From Dromiciops gliroides (Eukaryota; Chordata; Mammalia; Microbiotheria; Microbiotheriidae): DNA of 64,000 nucleotides. The stretch covers positions 677,256,314-677,320,313 of the forward strand of contig NC_057862.1 of assembly GCF_019393635.1 (NCBI RefSeq), given 5' to 3'. Each line of letters opens with the position of its first letter. Within the stretch, counting starts at the first letter, position 1. Below the pieces are notes generated by a model that was not told the DNA's origin, did no database searches, and saw only the letters and a program-made list of their open reading frames with translations. Below, piece after piece: positions 1 to 10,297 of this stretch. The position numbers and the translations under genes were made by a program.

Positions 1-182
1 CCTATGTCTATGTCTATGTCTATGTCTATTATAACTTGTCTATTATATCTGTGTCTATTAAATCTATGTCTACATCTACATCCATGTCTATAAAATCTAA
101 ATCTCTATCGTGTATATCTATATCTGTTAGATCTATCTCTACATCTATGTCTATGTCTAAATCTTTGTCTATTATAACTTGT
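1..182. repeat. Degenerate TCTATG/TATCTA hexamer repeat
   Basis: Near-continuous TCTATG and TATCTA units with single-base drift. The open frames here on both strands (Met-Ser-Ile/Ser or Asp-Ile-Asp repeats) follow from the repeat and are not genes. It is probably the eroded outlier of the larger array starting near 566. Confidence 0.9.
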
Positions 183-565
183 CTGTTGGTTTCTGTTTTT
201 GCCAGAAACTCTGAGGGTCTTCCCCTCCCAGACTGATTCTTTTGTGAAGGCAAACTAGGCTATCTTTTGCCTCAATTCTTCCCTAACCTTTAATCACTGA
301 ATGGGTCTTGCTTCAGACAAACCAAGATTTGGGAAAGGCCCTTAGCTTAAAAAAGGGCAAGGTCTCCCACTGCATCAGGGGCCATCAACAGTCATCTTGA
401 CCTATGTCTTACCATTGGACTCTGATGAATCTGGAGGAGAGAGTGAGGCTGATAACTTTGCACAGCTCAGCCTCCCTTAGATCCAATTCACTTGTAGGTC
501 AAGACATCACCCTCCTGATGTCATTAGTTCTCTTTGAGAATGAAGGGCAAACAACCACAGTCTTG
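183..565 (+). repeat. Non-coding spacer; from about 345 a probable marsupial interspersed repeat
   Basis: Nothing gene-like. From about 345 to the microsatellite, the wording (a catcaggggccatc block, then a gatgtcatt...ctctttgagaa block ending in caaacaacc) resembles a high-copy marsupial repeat that I recognise only from memory. Its 3' tail may have seeded the TATCTC array. Confidence 0.4.
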
Positions 566-1135
566 TCTATCATACCTATCTCTATCTCTATCTCTATCTC
601 TATCTCTATCTATCTCTATCTCTATCTCTATCTCTATCTCTATCTCTATCTCTATCTCTATCATTATCTATATCTATATCACTATCTATCTCTATCTCTA
701 TATCATTATCTATCTCTATCTCTATCTATCTATCTCTATCTCTATCTATCTATCTCTATCTCTATCTCTATCATTATCTCTATCTCTATCTATATCTATA
801 TCACTATCTATATCTATCTCTATCTCTATCATTATCTATCTCTATCTCTATCTCTATCTCTATCATTATCTATATCTATATCACTATCTATCTCTATCTC
901 TATATCATTATCTATCTCTATATCATTATCTATCTCTATCTCTATCATTATCTCTATCTCTATCTCTATCACTATCTATCTCTATCTCTATATCATTATC
1001 TATCTCTATCTCTATCTATATATCTCTATCTCTATCATTATCTATATCTATATCACTATCTATCTCTATCTCTATATCTCTATCTCTATCTCTATCATTA
1101 TCTATATCTATATCTATCTATATCCACATCCACCT
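566..1135. repeat. Large TATCTC/TATCTA/ATTATC satellite-like array
   Basis: About 570 bp built from TATCTC, TATCTA and ATTATC hexamers. Longer blocks recur: the phrase tcattatctatatctatat followed by cactatctatctctatctc occurs at 661, 863 and 1035, about 202 and 172 bp apart, indicating higher-order structure. Overlapping long frames encode only Ile/Ser/Tyr/Leu repeats and are rejected as genes. Confidence 0.95.
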
Positions 1136-1620
1136 CTGGCTCTGGCTCTATCTCTATCATACATATAATTTATATCTATATCTATTATTTATTATATCTA
1201 TACCATCTGTATCTATGTCTATCTATTATATCGACATCTATATCTGTTATATCTATCTCATTTATATCTGTTTATGTCTATAACATCCACATATATGTCT
1301 ATATCTAGGTCTATTAGAACTCTATATAATTTTTATATATTAATCCTATCATCTATATTTATTGTATCTATATCACCTATATCTGTCATAACACTTATAA
1401 CTATGTCCAGTAGGAATGTATACAGTATATAGGAATATATCTAGAGAGAGATAAATATCTATATCTGTCTATAGATCTATATGTACAGAGCTATAGAGAT
1501 AACTATATAGCTGCATACATATGCACAAATGTGTTTATGTTATATATAGTATATATATACATACATATGAATACATATATACACATATACATTTTTATGT
1601 ATAAATGTTTTTTTCTCTTT
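1136..1620. repeat. Degenerate flank of the array grading into AT-rich sequence
   Basis: Decayed tatctat units up to about 1400, then TATA/ATACAT-rich low-complexity DNA with a poly-T-rich end near 1600-1630. No coding or RNA feature seen. Confidence 0.8.
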
Positions 1621-1674
1621 TTTATTTTTTATTACAAGATTTGGCTCTCCTGGGGGGGAGGAAGAAGGGATATA

Positions 1675-1895
1675 TTTGGAAGTGAAAGTGATTTAAAAAC
1701 AAAAGATATCAATAACATATTAAAAAGAAATATATGTTAAGATAAGAATAAAATATTTTAAAGGATATGCAAGTATGTCCTTATTTCTTTTTAAACATTT
1801 TGTTGCTGTCCTATACATATGCAGATACATGGATATTTTAAGCTTTTTAACTTAAAACTGCATTAAGACTTTGGAGACACTGTATATAAATATGA
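1675..1895 (+). repeat. AT-rich dispersed element, copy A
   Basis: Shares an extended diverged match with 2667-2890 in the same order: ggaa..gagtgat, aaaaacaaaa.atatcaataa, aaaaagaaatatatg, taagctt, and a final attaagac.tttgg.gacac. The copies are direct and about 990 bp apart. Family not identified. Confidence 0.65.
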
Positions 1896-2315
1896 TAGGC
1901 AATACAAAGATGATTGGATATGTATATAATGGAGAAAATACAAATTCGGAGCGTGATGAGTGGATGTCCAAGATATTATGAGAGTTCAGTGGCGGGGAAA
2001 CTTCCCTCGGGCTTCGGAGATCAGAGAAGGCTCCGTGGAGATGGCATAAGTCAAGCTTGAAGGACAAGCGGGCTTTGCCAAGAGGGGCCGGGAAATGTGC
2101 ACAGAGGTGGGAAAGTACAGGACATGTTCTGGGAAGAGTTGAGTTGACGGATTTTCCTGAAACTTAGACTACATAGAGGAAGTAGCATGAGATCATGGGA
2201 TCACAGATGTAGAAGCCATCTACTCTAATTCCTCTTTACAGATGTGGAGAGAGACATCCAGAGAGGTGAATAATGGCCTACATATGGAATGAGAAGGAAC
2301 CTCAGGCTTTGTCTC
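1896..2315. other. Unassigned non-coding stretch
   Basis: Apparently single-copy DNA with no recognisable exon. The part near 2190-2290 (agaagccatctactctaattcc, then tacagatgtggaga) looks like an eroded MIR-like SINE. Confidence 0.4.
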
Positions 2316-2500
2316 CAGTGGTGTCAAACTCAAATAGAAACGGATCCTTGCATACTGACTCAGAAAACCACAAATTAGTATTACCTATGTTGCATTGTAT
2401 TTTTATTTATTTTGTTAAACATTTCCCAATTACATTTTGATCTGGTTCAGGCTTCGCTGGAGAGTTTTGTTGGATGCTTGCCTGGAGTTTGACACTTCTG
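2316..2500. mobile_element. Short non-autonomous DNA transposon, hAT-like terminal inverted repeats
   Basis: Starts CAGTGGTGTCAAACTC and ends GGAGTTTGACACTTCTG; the second is the reverse complement of the first at about 15 of 17 positions. The 185-bp size and CAG...CTG termini fit a hAT-type MITE. The 8-bp flanks (tttgtctc and ataaatct) no longer match, so the insertion is old or the ends have drifted. No transposase is encoded. Confidence 0.65.
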
Positions 2501-2509
2501 ATAAATCTA

Positions 2510-2665
2510 ATCCCATCATTCTACAGATAGGGAAACTGAGGCCCAAGGGTATTAAGTGACTGTTCCAAGTTATACAGGTGGTAGGTAAGTAGCATAGCTG
2601 GGATTTGAATCCATATGCTGAGATTACACTCACAGGGCTCTTTCCACTGCACTATACTGCCTACC
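2510..2665 (-). mobile_element. MIR/CORE-SINE-like copy
   Basis: Antisense signature in order: acagatagggaaactgaggc, ttaagtgactgttccaag, gggatttgaatcc, then a ctctttccactgcactatac end. Typical of mammalian MIR-like SINEs; no clear TSD. Confidence 0.7.
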
Positions 2666-2666
2666 T

Positions 2667-2890
2667 AGAAATGAATTGGAAATAAGAGTGATGTAAAAAC
2701 AAAAAATATCAATAAAATGTTTAAAAAGAAATATATGCATATATGTTAAAATAATAATAACATGTTTTAAAAGACACACAAGCATGCATCTGTTTATCTT
2801 CAAACATGTTATTGACACCTTATGCATGTACAGATATATTGATATTTAAGCTATGAAGTGTTAAGATGTATTAAGACCTTTGGGACACCC
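2667..2890 (+). repeat. AT-rich dispersed element, copy B
   Basis: Second copy of the element at 1675-1895. Immediate flanks differ, which fits two insertions of one family better than a long tandem duplication. Confidence 0.65.
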
Positions 2891-3269
2891 CACATATACA
2901 AAGAAGGCTGCAAAGGCTGGCTGGAGCCAAGCCCTAGAAGGCCACAAGATCCCAGAATCCTGGTGATTGTGGCCCACAATCTCGGGATGAGTCAGCTGCT
3001 GTGATGTAGCAACCAAAAGAGAGGATGTGAGCTTGGGTTGCATGAAGAGAGGTCAGAGCTTCTGGGAAGAGAGAGGGGGCAATCTCACTGCCCACAGCCC
3101 CAGAGGCTGTGTCCGTAGGAGGCCCAGCTGAAGGGACTGGGCATGGGCATTCTGGAGAAGAGAAGACTGACTTGGGGGAGGTATATGCAAGCTCTTTCCA
3201 ACCCTTGACACCTATATTGAGTCTTGTTAGTGTACTGTCATATAAAAGAGGGATCAGCTGGGTTCTGCC

Positions 3270-3535
3270 TGGCCCTACAAAGCAGAACCAAATACAATGG
3301 GCAGAAGTGACAGAAAGGTAAACTGAGGCTAGTCCCAAAGTGGAAGGGGCTGTCTGGAGAGGTGGTGGGTTCTCCTTCCTTGGAGGTCCTTTAGCAGAAG
3401 CTGGAGGAGACTCTTGCATACAGCAAGCACTTAATAAATGCATTTTAATTCACTCACTTCTGCTATCCTGAAAATTCCTCCTGTTCGAGGGTTGGACTAG
3501 ATGAATGAAGGGGTCCCTTCTGACTTTTATCTTCT
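3270..3535 (+). mobile_element. CR1-like LINE 3' end, interrupted
   Basis: The phrases gtggaaggggctgtctggag, gtggtgggttctccttcc, ttggaggtcc and ggttggactagatga match the 3' end of vertebrate CR1-like LINEs. An aagcacttaataaatgc tail (3425-3442) splits the copy. Confidence 0.55.
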
Positions 3536-3548
3536 CTGCTTCTGTAAG

Positions 3549-3930
3549 GTGAATTGCATTGCCCAATGTCACATGGACATTAAGTGACTGAGTCAGAATC
3601 TGAATGCAGGTTCTCCAGGTCCAAATTCAGGGCTCCTACCATTGCAGTATACTCCCTCCCCATGAGACAGGAATGGCAGGCTGGGGCCAGATCCCAAAGG
3701 CTCTTCAATGCCAGGTGAATGAGTTTCTCATTTATTTAGCTGGGAGCCATGAAAGGGCTTTGAGCTGAAGAAAGGGTCTATAGGAACAAAGACTCATAGG
3801 TTAGAACTGGAAGGGGCCTAAGGGACCATCTGACCCATTATTCCAATGAGAAGTTATGTGACTTGCCCAAGGTCACGCAGCTAGTATCAAAGTGAGGATC
3901 TGATTTCAGCTCTTTTATTCCAGTTCAGCC
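3549..3930 (-). mobile_element. Two MIR-like SINE fragments
   Basis: Antisense MIR vocabulary occurs at about 3549-3655 (aatgtcacatggacattaag, then ctaccattgcagtatac) and again at 3790-3925 (gttagaactggaaggggcc, cttgcccaaggtcacgcagc). Both are heavily diverged. Confidence 0.6.
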
Positions 3931-4029
3931 CTCTCTCCCTCCATCTCCAAAGCCAAACTTTGAGCTTGGAGGAAGAATTAGATAAAGCTATTTTCCCTAT
4001 TTCTCTCCTTGCCTCTGTGGCAAAGACCT

Positions 4030-4275
4030 TAAAAATAATAGCTAGTGTTTATATGATGCTTTAAGGTTGTACACATGCTATATCTCATTTGGTTCTCATA
4101 ACAACCCTAGGAGACAGGTATTATTATTATTATTTCCATTTTGCAGTTGAGGAAACTGAGGCAGACAGAGGGGAAGTGACTCACCCATCACACAGCTAGT
4201 ATGCATCCAAGTCAGGATTTGAACTTGGGTCCTAAGTTCAGGGCTCTATCCACTGTATCACCTCATTGCCTCCAC
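4030..4275 (-). mobile_element. MIR-like SINE, nearly full length
   Basis: Contains tatctcatttggttctcat, aacaaccctaggagacagg, a short ATT run, gaggaaactgaggcagacag, cacacagctagtatgc and ctctatccactg in order. This is the antisense of a complete CORE-SINE. Confidence 0.75.
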
Positions 4276-4279
4276 ACAA

Positions 4280-4655
4280 ACTGGACAAGCTTCTTCGACT
4301 CATTGGTCAATCTGGTGAAGACAAATAGGCTTGGGTGGTCAAAGCAAGCTTTTGGGAGGGATTGGTGGAATACTGCCACATCCCCAAGGTCCTAGGAAGA
4401 GACATCAGAGATGCCTGGTTCCTCCTGCTGGTTTTCTCCGAGTCAGAAGTTGCCCCCTCCAGTCGTGTTACACACCACTCCCTTTCAGGGACTTTGAGTC
4501 CAGCCAGCCCTGCTCTTCCAGGACGTGGTGTTCCATCATCCACCTCTGTCCTGCTGCCCTTCCTGGCCTAGGATACATCAGTCCATCTGCCACTTCAGGC
4601 ACAGCCTGACTACTCACAACATCCTGGGACTGGCTTTGGTCAGGGATGCGCTGAC
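4280..4655. other. Unassigned non-coding stretch
   Basis: Overlapping short open frames on both strands show no recognisable domain and no matching splice context. Possibly old L2-derived in its second half. Confidence 0.4.
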
Positions 4656-4885
4656 TGTCCTCCTTTTCCTCCAGGATCACTCAGGTACCCTCTCCACTGG
4701 GAAGCCCTCCTGATCTGCCTCTTTACCAGTGACTTCTCAAATTACCTTGTGCTAGGTACCTGTTGGCACACTTAATGCTTCCCCAGCACACTAAAAATGC
4801 CTTGAGGAAGGGCTATTTTCCGTTTTTTCCTTTGTATCCCCCACAACCAACCCAGTGCCTGGCATATATATCAGTCAGTCAGTCA
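4656..4885 (+). mobile_element. L2 3' end
   Basis: Phrases gggaagccctcctgatctgc, cttgaggaagggctatttt and cccagtgcctggcatata match the L2 3' UTR order. Confidence 0.55.
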
Positions 4886-4899
4886 ACCAGCTTTGTTTA

Positions 4900-5180
4900 A
4901 GGGCCTACTACATTCCAGGCACTTTCTTGTAGTTTAATTGGTGCAGGGAACTCCCAGTGAATAAGGTCCCCCTACCCAAGCAGAACAGCATCTGCTCTGC
5001 GACTTAGAATCTTCGGGAGTTGTCTGAGGCATTGAGAGGTGGTTTGCCTCTGGTTTGCAGGGTCACAGGGCTAATTACTATCTGATGTAAGACTTAACCC
5101 AGGACTTCTGGACTCGACGGCCAGCTGCCTACCAATCCCTACGCTCTCGACGTGCTTAATAAATGCTTGTTAAATTGAGC
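4900..5180 (-). mobile_element. CORE-SINE-type copy with TAATAAATGC end
   Basis: Holds gggcctactacattccaggc, a tttgcagggtcacagggcta stretch, taacccaggacttctggact, and a cgtgcttaataaatgcttg end. Probably overlapping fragments of two old SINE/L2 copies. Confidence 0.45.
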
Positions 5181-5279
5181 TGAAGACTTTAAATATTTGA
5201 GGGGTTGTGCCACGGCCAAGGGATTACACTTATTTTGTGGGGCCCCGGAGGGCAGAACCAGGGCCAATGAATAGATGTT

Positions 5280-5400
5280 TTTAAAGAAGAGATTTAGGAA
5301 GGATGTTGGGGAAAAACCTTTCTTAGACCTGAGTTACCCACTGCTTGCTTCCAGAGGTAGGACATTGCTCCTCACTAGAGGTTCGTGACAATGAGTTGGG
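5280..5400 (+). mobile_element. CR1-like 3' fragment
   Basis: Contains ggaaggatgttggggaaaaa, cctttcttagacctgag and a later cactagaggttc, resembling sense CR1 3' sequence. Confidence 0.35.
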
Positions 5401-6050
5401 TAGAAAGCAGTAGGAATTCTAGTTCAGGCTGGGGCTGGGACTGATGGTTCCTGGGATTTCCATGGCGCTGTAATTGGCAGGGCTGCGTATTGACATAAAA
5501 ACTGGCCATGTGTGTGAAGGATGGGTTTGAGGGGAGAAAAGGAGACCAAAAACAGGAGGCAGAGAATTCAGTTGGGAGTTATTCACCATTTGGAAACTTT
5601 GGCAAACATCCATGTGAGAGGAAACAAGAAGCCCAAAGTAGGGTGGTGGGAATGGAAAAGATGGGGGCAGGGAAGAAGACAGGAGAGCCATTTTGAAAGT
5701 AAGCTCACTGGGAGTGGTGATTGATTAGATGTGGAAGATGAGGGAGAAACTGTGGTGAAAGATGTGTCACGTTTTACATCTAGATGATGAGGAGAAATAG
5801 GGAGGGAGCCGGAAGTGGCTGGTTGGAGGGAGGAAGTGAGAAAGCAGCCAACGTGAGGTTTGGGGGGATGTCCAGTTATGGGAGACTATATGCACCAGAT
5901 CGTAGGGACATGGACCTGGAACTTGGGAAAGAATTGGGGTTCAGAGATACTGGTGGGAATAAACTGAGGGGGGAGGAGGGGAGGGGTGATAACTGGGAGC
6001 AGGAACAGATGATATCACTGAGGGAGTGAGCAGAGAGATACAAGGTCTGG
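5400..6050 (+). repeat. Probable ancient interspersed repeat remnant
   Basis: Purine-rich text such as gattagatgtggaagatgag, ggagaaactgtggtgaaaga and caccagatcgtagggacatg resembles the long ancient repeat better preserved at 54760-56010. Small open frames on both strands show no domain. Confidence 0.35.
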
Positions 6051-7130
6051 ACAGCATGACCTCTGAGGCATCTTCCAGCTCTGTATCTATGAGCCTCTCA
6101 GCCTCTCCTCCTAAGTCAGTGAACTTGCTGTGCCTCAGTTTTATCTTCTATACAAAGAGTCAAGACTCAGTGATCTTAAAATCATCCGTAGACCTTTGAG
6201 TCTATCAATCTGTGTTTCTAAGTCACATACTGGGAAGGGGAAAAGCCCTGCTTCTCCTCTCCTTCACACCTTGGCCTCAGTTTCCTTTTTTAGTAAAAAG
6301 GAGGGGCTCGGACTAGATGCCCTCAAAAAGTCTCTTCGGTCACTAGATCTATAATAAAGGGTGCATGGCAGGAGACAGAGGAGTTCAGAATGGGAGGAGA
6401 ACCAAGGGAGGGCAATATCACCCAGGACAAGGGAGGCAGCAGCAGCCCAGGAAGTGGGGGGTGGCCAACAGTAGCAAAAACAGGAGAGAGATCAAGGAGT
6501 CCATTGGCTTTGGAGATTAGGAGGTCATCAGTGACCTTGGAGAGAGCTGGCTCGGCAGGGGCGGAAGCTGAGTGGGTGTTGGGGAAGCAGAGGGAAGTGC
6601 CCTGCTCTTGGCTCTGAGGAGAGAGCCTCGGATATCCCTTCCGGCCCTATCTGAAATCTTTCTGTGATTCTCTCCAGGAGCTTGCCAGGGAAGGGGGGAG
6701 GCAAGGAAAAGTTTCATTTGAAATGGGGGCAGGATGGGGAAAGGATGAAGCTTTGGACACTTGGTCCAGCTTCCTAGGAACTCCAGTGGCTCCCAACCCA
6801 AAGTGGTCAGGGAAGAGCACAGGGGTGAGGGGGAAAGACATTTCAAAAACCTGAGGGACTTCCTAGTGCTGACCCCAAGGCCTGCCTCTCTTCCCTCCCC
6901 TCAGCTAAGTACTAAGGCCCAGGCTCTCAGGGGCTGCAGCTACCAGGGCAGGAGCAGGAGGAGGGACAAAGACTGAGACAGGGCAGGTAGGGAATACTAT
7001 CTGATACTACCTGAAAAGGAGCAGCACAAAGGCCTGGGACCTGGTATCTACCACCCAAACTCCCATCCAAGGGCAGTCAGGGTAGGCACATTTGGACTAG
7101 GCCTGCAGGGGAGGCAGGCATGCCAGAGAC
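6051..7130. other. Low-repeat stretch with short MIR-like scraps
   Basis: MIR-like tail vocabulary at about 6130-6150 and 6270-6360 (cctcagtttcc..., ggactagatgccctc). The rest is G-rich unique-looking DNA. Frames of up to 109 codons overlap on both strands and look non-coding. Confidence 0.4.
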
Positions 7131-7322
7131 TCTTCATTCTCTCTCTGTCTCTGTCTGTCTCTCTCTCTGTCTCTCTTTCTCTTTGTCTCTCTCTGTCCCT
7201 CTTCCCTTCCCTCCCTTCCTTTCCACTCCTCCCCCTTGCCTACCCTCCTTTCCTCTTCCCCTCTCCCCTCCTCTCTTCTCCTCATCTGTTTCTCTGCCCC
7301 CTCCTCCCTGCATCTCTATTTC
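7131..7322. repeat. Pyrimidine-rich low-complexity tract (CTCTGT/TCCC)
   Basis: About 190 bp almost purely C and T on the plus strand, moving from CTCTGTCT units to CCCTTCC/TCCCC units. Open frames here are composition artefacts. Confidence 0.9.
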
Positions 7323-7435
7323 GGACTCCCTCACATCATGAAAAACCCTACTAGCCTTTCTCTAGTAGCCCAAGATTTACAAAGAGCCTTCATCCCATCA
7401 GCCCCACAAGGATGACAGGGCAGAGATCATGAAAA

Positions 7436-7614
7436 CACTTTAACAGGGGCAGCTGGGTGGCACAGTGGATAAAGCACCGGCCCTGAATTCAGGAGGACCT
7501 GAGTTCAAATCCAGCCTCAGACACTTGACACTTACTAGCCGTGTGACCCTGGGCAAGTCACTTAACCCTCATTGCCCTGCACAAAACAAAACTAAAAAAA
7601 ACCCACTTTAACAG
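7436..7614 (+). mobile_element. WSINE1/MAR1-type SINE with perfect 11-bp TSD
   Basis: Flanked by cactttaacag at 7436-7446 and 7604-7614. It has a pol III A-box-like tggcacagtgg and B-box-like gagttcaaatcc in the tRNA-derived head, a ctgtgtgaccctgggcaagt core and an A-rich tail. The perfect TSD suggests a fairly recent insertion. Confidence 0.93.
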
Positions 7615-7880
7615 ATGAGGAAATTAAGCAAATTAAGTGCCCTGTTCATTATCATGCAGTCAGTAAAGGGACAGCCAGGCTTCAAATGCAGGACTTCATG
7701 TGGTTGGTGCAGCAGGAGTAATATTGGCTCTGGAGTTGGAGGACTGGGGTTTATAATCTGGCTCTGTTACCTTTGTGACTCCGGCCAGGTCGCTTTTCTT
7801 CTATCTGGCCTCAGTTTCCCCAGCTGTCAAAGGAGTGGTTGAGACTATTTGGCATCTGAAGTCTGGGCTTCAGGGGTCTT
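7615..7880. mobile_element. Older SINE fragments in both orientations
   Basis: At 7615-7700 an antisense MIR-like piece (gaggaaattaagcaaattaa). At 7700-7860 a sense tRNA-head SINE with ttggtgcagcaggagtaata, ctttgtgactccggccagg and cctcagtttccccagctg. Both diverged. Confidence 0.55.
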
Positions 7881-8109
7881 AGCTTTGAAGTCATGGCCTC
7901 CCTCTGGGCATCTGGCCTCTGTCTCTCCCACCCAGCTGTGACACCTTATCTCTGCTGGCTCATCTGGTGTAAACACCAGCTTTAAATAGTGAATCCAATC
8001 AAGCTTTGGGTGAGAGACCCCTGAGCAGCTGTTTCTCTGCCTGTCACTCTGTCACTTTTGTCCCAGGTATGGGCCTGTGATGTCATCAGTATAAGGAGGT
8101 CCGTCTCCT

Positions 8110-8260
8110 TATGGACACTTCCTATGCCAATGTCAATTGACTGAGGGCACCGAGATGTTGAGTGAATTGTCCAGGGCCACACAACCAGGACACATCTGCA
8201 GCAGTCCTTGAACCCGGGTCTTCCTGACATTCGACACTCACTCTGTACATAGCAGGTGCT
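8110..8260 (-). mobile_element. MIR-like SINE fragment
   Basis: Antisense markers gagtgaattgtccagggcca, cttgaacccgggtcttcctg and acactcactctgtac. Confidence 0.55.
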
Positions 8261-8264
8261 TCAC

Positions 8265-8530
8265 AAAATATTTGCTGAATGATCTCTCTGAGCCTCAGTT
8301 TCCTCAATCATTAAAACGAAGGAATTAGCCCCAATGGTCTCTGAGGTTCCCTTCTGGCTCTAAATGTGATCTGCCCCTGACACCTCTTGGCTGTGTGACC
8401 CTAGGTAAGTCACTAGTGACTGTGCTTCAGGCAGCTCTAAGACTCTGAGTTGCAGAGAACCTGCTTTGGTGAGGAGAGTTTTCTCACCAGGGAGTTAACT
8501 ACACCAGTGCAACCAAGAGGCCAGTCCCGA
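8265..8530 (+). mobile_element. MIR-like tail and a tRNA-head SINE
   Basis: Sense tail at 8280-8370 (ctgagcctcagtttcctca, then ggttcccttctggctcta), followed by tggctgtgtgaccctaggta, agactctgagttgcagagaa and a caccagtgcaacc end. The second half matches pieces at 20483-20605, 24535-24690 and 62885-63090, so it is a distinct old SINE family. Confidence 0.55.
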
Positions 8531-8882
8531 TCCCTAGTCCTTTGACGCTCTGGGTTCCATCTAGGGCTGGACTTCTCTCCTGCCCTTGCCTTTGAATGTC
8601 TGGGCCCCAGCCTGCTCTCCTGTCCCCCCAGCACTGAGTCCAGAGCCCTGCCCCTCCCTTCCTGCCGGCCAGAGTCTGCCCCTCCTCCCCCAGCCCCTCT
8701 CAAGCTCTCTCCTCCTCTGCCACATTTCTGGCTGTGATCACAGGCCCCTTCCCTGCCCACTGGGAAATGACACGAGTCTGTTTGTTTTCCTCCTGTCTCC
8801 ACTTCAAGGGCTCTACTGGCAAAAACAACGGGCTGATGGCTTCCAGCTCTTTGCCTCTTTGCTTTGGACCAGAGAACTATCC
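8531..8882. other. C-rich unassigned stretch
   Basis: CCC-rich DNA with overlapping frames on both strands (8437-8802 minus, 8586-9032 plus). No domain, repeat codon pattern or splice logic was found, so it is treated as non-coding. Confidence 0.4.
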
Positions 8883-8957
8883 CTGAAGAGAGGGAGAGAG
8901 ACAGAGAGAGACAGAGACATAGTGAGAGACAGAGACAGAGACAGACACACAGAGCTC
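8883..8957. repeat. GAGACA/GAGAGA purine microsatellite
   Basis: About 75 bp of GAGAGACAGA units with minor variation. Confidence 0.9.
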
Positions 8958-9014
8958 AAAGGAGGAGAGCCTAGGCCTTGGGATGGAAATCAAGCACTTT
9001 TTCGTGTACCTGGC

Positions 9015-9190
9015 CCAGGGCTGGGGTCATAGGTTCAGAATCATTCACTCTAGACCTCATCTAGTTCAACTCCCCCCTTTTAGAGAGAAGGAACCCGAGG
9101 CTTCTGTAGCTTATCCAAAGTCATACATCTATTATATAATAGGTCTAGGATTTGAACCCAGGTCCCCTGGTGCTACTGTACCACACTGAG
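9015..9190 (-). mobile_element. MIR-like SINE
   Basis: Order: tcataggttcagaatcattc, ctcatctagttcaactcc, agagagaaggaacccgaggc, aggatttgaacccaggtccc. Confidence 0.6.
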
Positions 9191-9217
9191 ATAAAAGTAC
9201 CGCATTGTACCCATGGT

Positions 9218-9393
9218 AAAAGTATACCACACTGGAGCAGCTAGGTGGCACAGTGGATAGAGTAGCGGCCCTGGAGTCAGGAGGCCCTGAGTTCAAATCC
9301 GGCCTCAGACACATAATACTTACTGGCTGTGTGACCCTGGGCAAGTCACTTAACCCCAATTGCCTCACAAAAAATAAAAAAGTATACCACACT
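9218..9393 (+). mobile_element. WSINE1/MAR1-type SINE with perfect 16-bp TSD
   Basis: Direct repeats aaaagtataccacact at 9218-9233 and 9378-9393 bracket a full SINE (head ggagcagctaggtggcacag, core tggctgtgtgaccctgggca, tail ccaattgcctcac plus A-rich). The perfect 16-bp TSD marks it as one of the youngest copies here. Confidence 0.95.
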
Positions 9394-9654
9394 TTAATCA
9401 ATGACAGTTATAGAAAACAGTGTGCTGGTGACACACTGGCTAATAACTAATAACTGGCTCTGTGAAATACAGGAATGCAGGTTTAAGCTTAATTTCCATT
9501 ATTAACATTTCTTCCACCACTTTCTTGAGTCTAGACAACCAATCGAGCCATAATTCCAACCCTTATTGGGAGCATTTTCTAGTTTCTGAGGCATGGATGC
9601 TCACTCTGAACATGCTGAGCTGGTTCAGCCTGCCCCCAGCAAACTCCTGTGGGT
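9394..9654. other. Short unassigned spacer
   Basis: No repeat or gene signature strong enough to name. Confidence 0.4.
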
Positions 9655-9830
9655 TCTCTAAGGTTTACAAAACACTTTCCAAACATTACATCATTCCCTC
9701 CTCACAAACAACCCAGCGAGGTGCTCCTACTGACATTATCATTCTCATTTTACAGAAGAGGAAACTGAGGCTTCAGAGGAGTTGTGACTTGCCTGTGGTC
9801 ACATAGTATTAGCAGCATGATTCAGACTCA
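9655..9830 (-). mobile_element. MIR-like SINE
   Basis: Includes aaggtttacaaaacactttc, attctcattttacagaagag, gaaactgaggcttcagagga and cttgcctgtggtcacatag in the antisense MIR order. Confidence 0.7.
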
Positions 9831-10109
9831 GTTCTCCCTGACCCCAAGGATGTGAATTGCTACAGAGGAAATGGGCAGATTCTTCAGGAGATGGGGAATG
9901 GGGAGTGTGATGTCTAGACATGAACTAGAGATAGGAAAACAGAGACTGGGGAACTGTGTGTGGGCGAAACTTGGCTTTTGCAAATGTCCCAGGGCCAGGT
10001 CTGAATTTCTTGCTCCATCTGCCCAGAGCCCCACTCCCCGCTTCCCCCTTACCTTGTGTCTGATTTGTCTGAATCCTGTATGTGCTCAAATATATATGAT
10101 GTCTTCCCT

Positions 10110-10235
10110 ACTGGTTGTGAGTTCCTTGAGAGCAGGGAATGTTTTGTTTTGGTTTTTAACTTCTCTTTGTATCCCCAGTCTTAGCTGGCACATAGTAGGT
10201 ACTTAATATGTATTTATTGATTGGCTGGTTTCACT
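10110..10235 (+). mobile_element. L2 3' end
   Basis: gttccttgagagcagggaat, ctttgtatccccagtctta and cacatagtaggtacttaata are the classic L2 3'-terminal phrases. Confidence 0.75.
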
Positions 10236-10297
10236 ATGGTCTTGTAGTACAGTACCTGGCACATATGGTGCCTCATAAATCCTTGTTGATTGACCGA

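Noticed and set aside
566..1135. CRISPR-like array
   Set aside because: Repeats are contiguous hexamers without spacers, in a eukaryotic genome.
404..1283. Two overlapping frames of about 250 codons at the array
   Set aside because: They encode only Ile/Ser/Tyr/Leu repeats dictated by the TATCTC microsatellite; no start context or domain.
7446..7520. tRNA gene candidate in SINE heads
   Set aside because: A- and B-box-like motifs are present in all SINE heads but the cloverleaf is not intact and the copies are flanked by TSDs and A tails.
9132..9401. Recurring peptide RQLGLSDLPRVTQ...RPDLNSGPPDSRAG, here and at about ten other places
   Set aside because: It is the same SINE read antisense (or the complementary peptide MDRAPALESGGPEFKSGLRHLTLTS in sense); repeat-derived, not a gene family.
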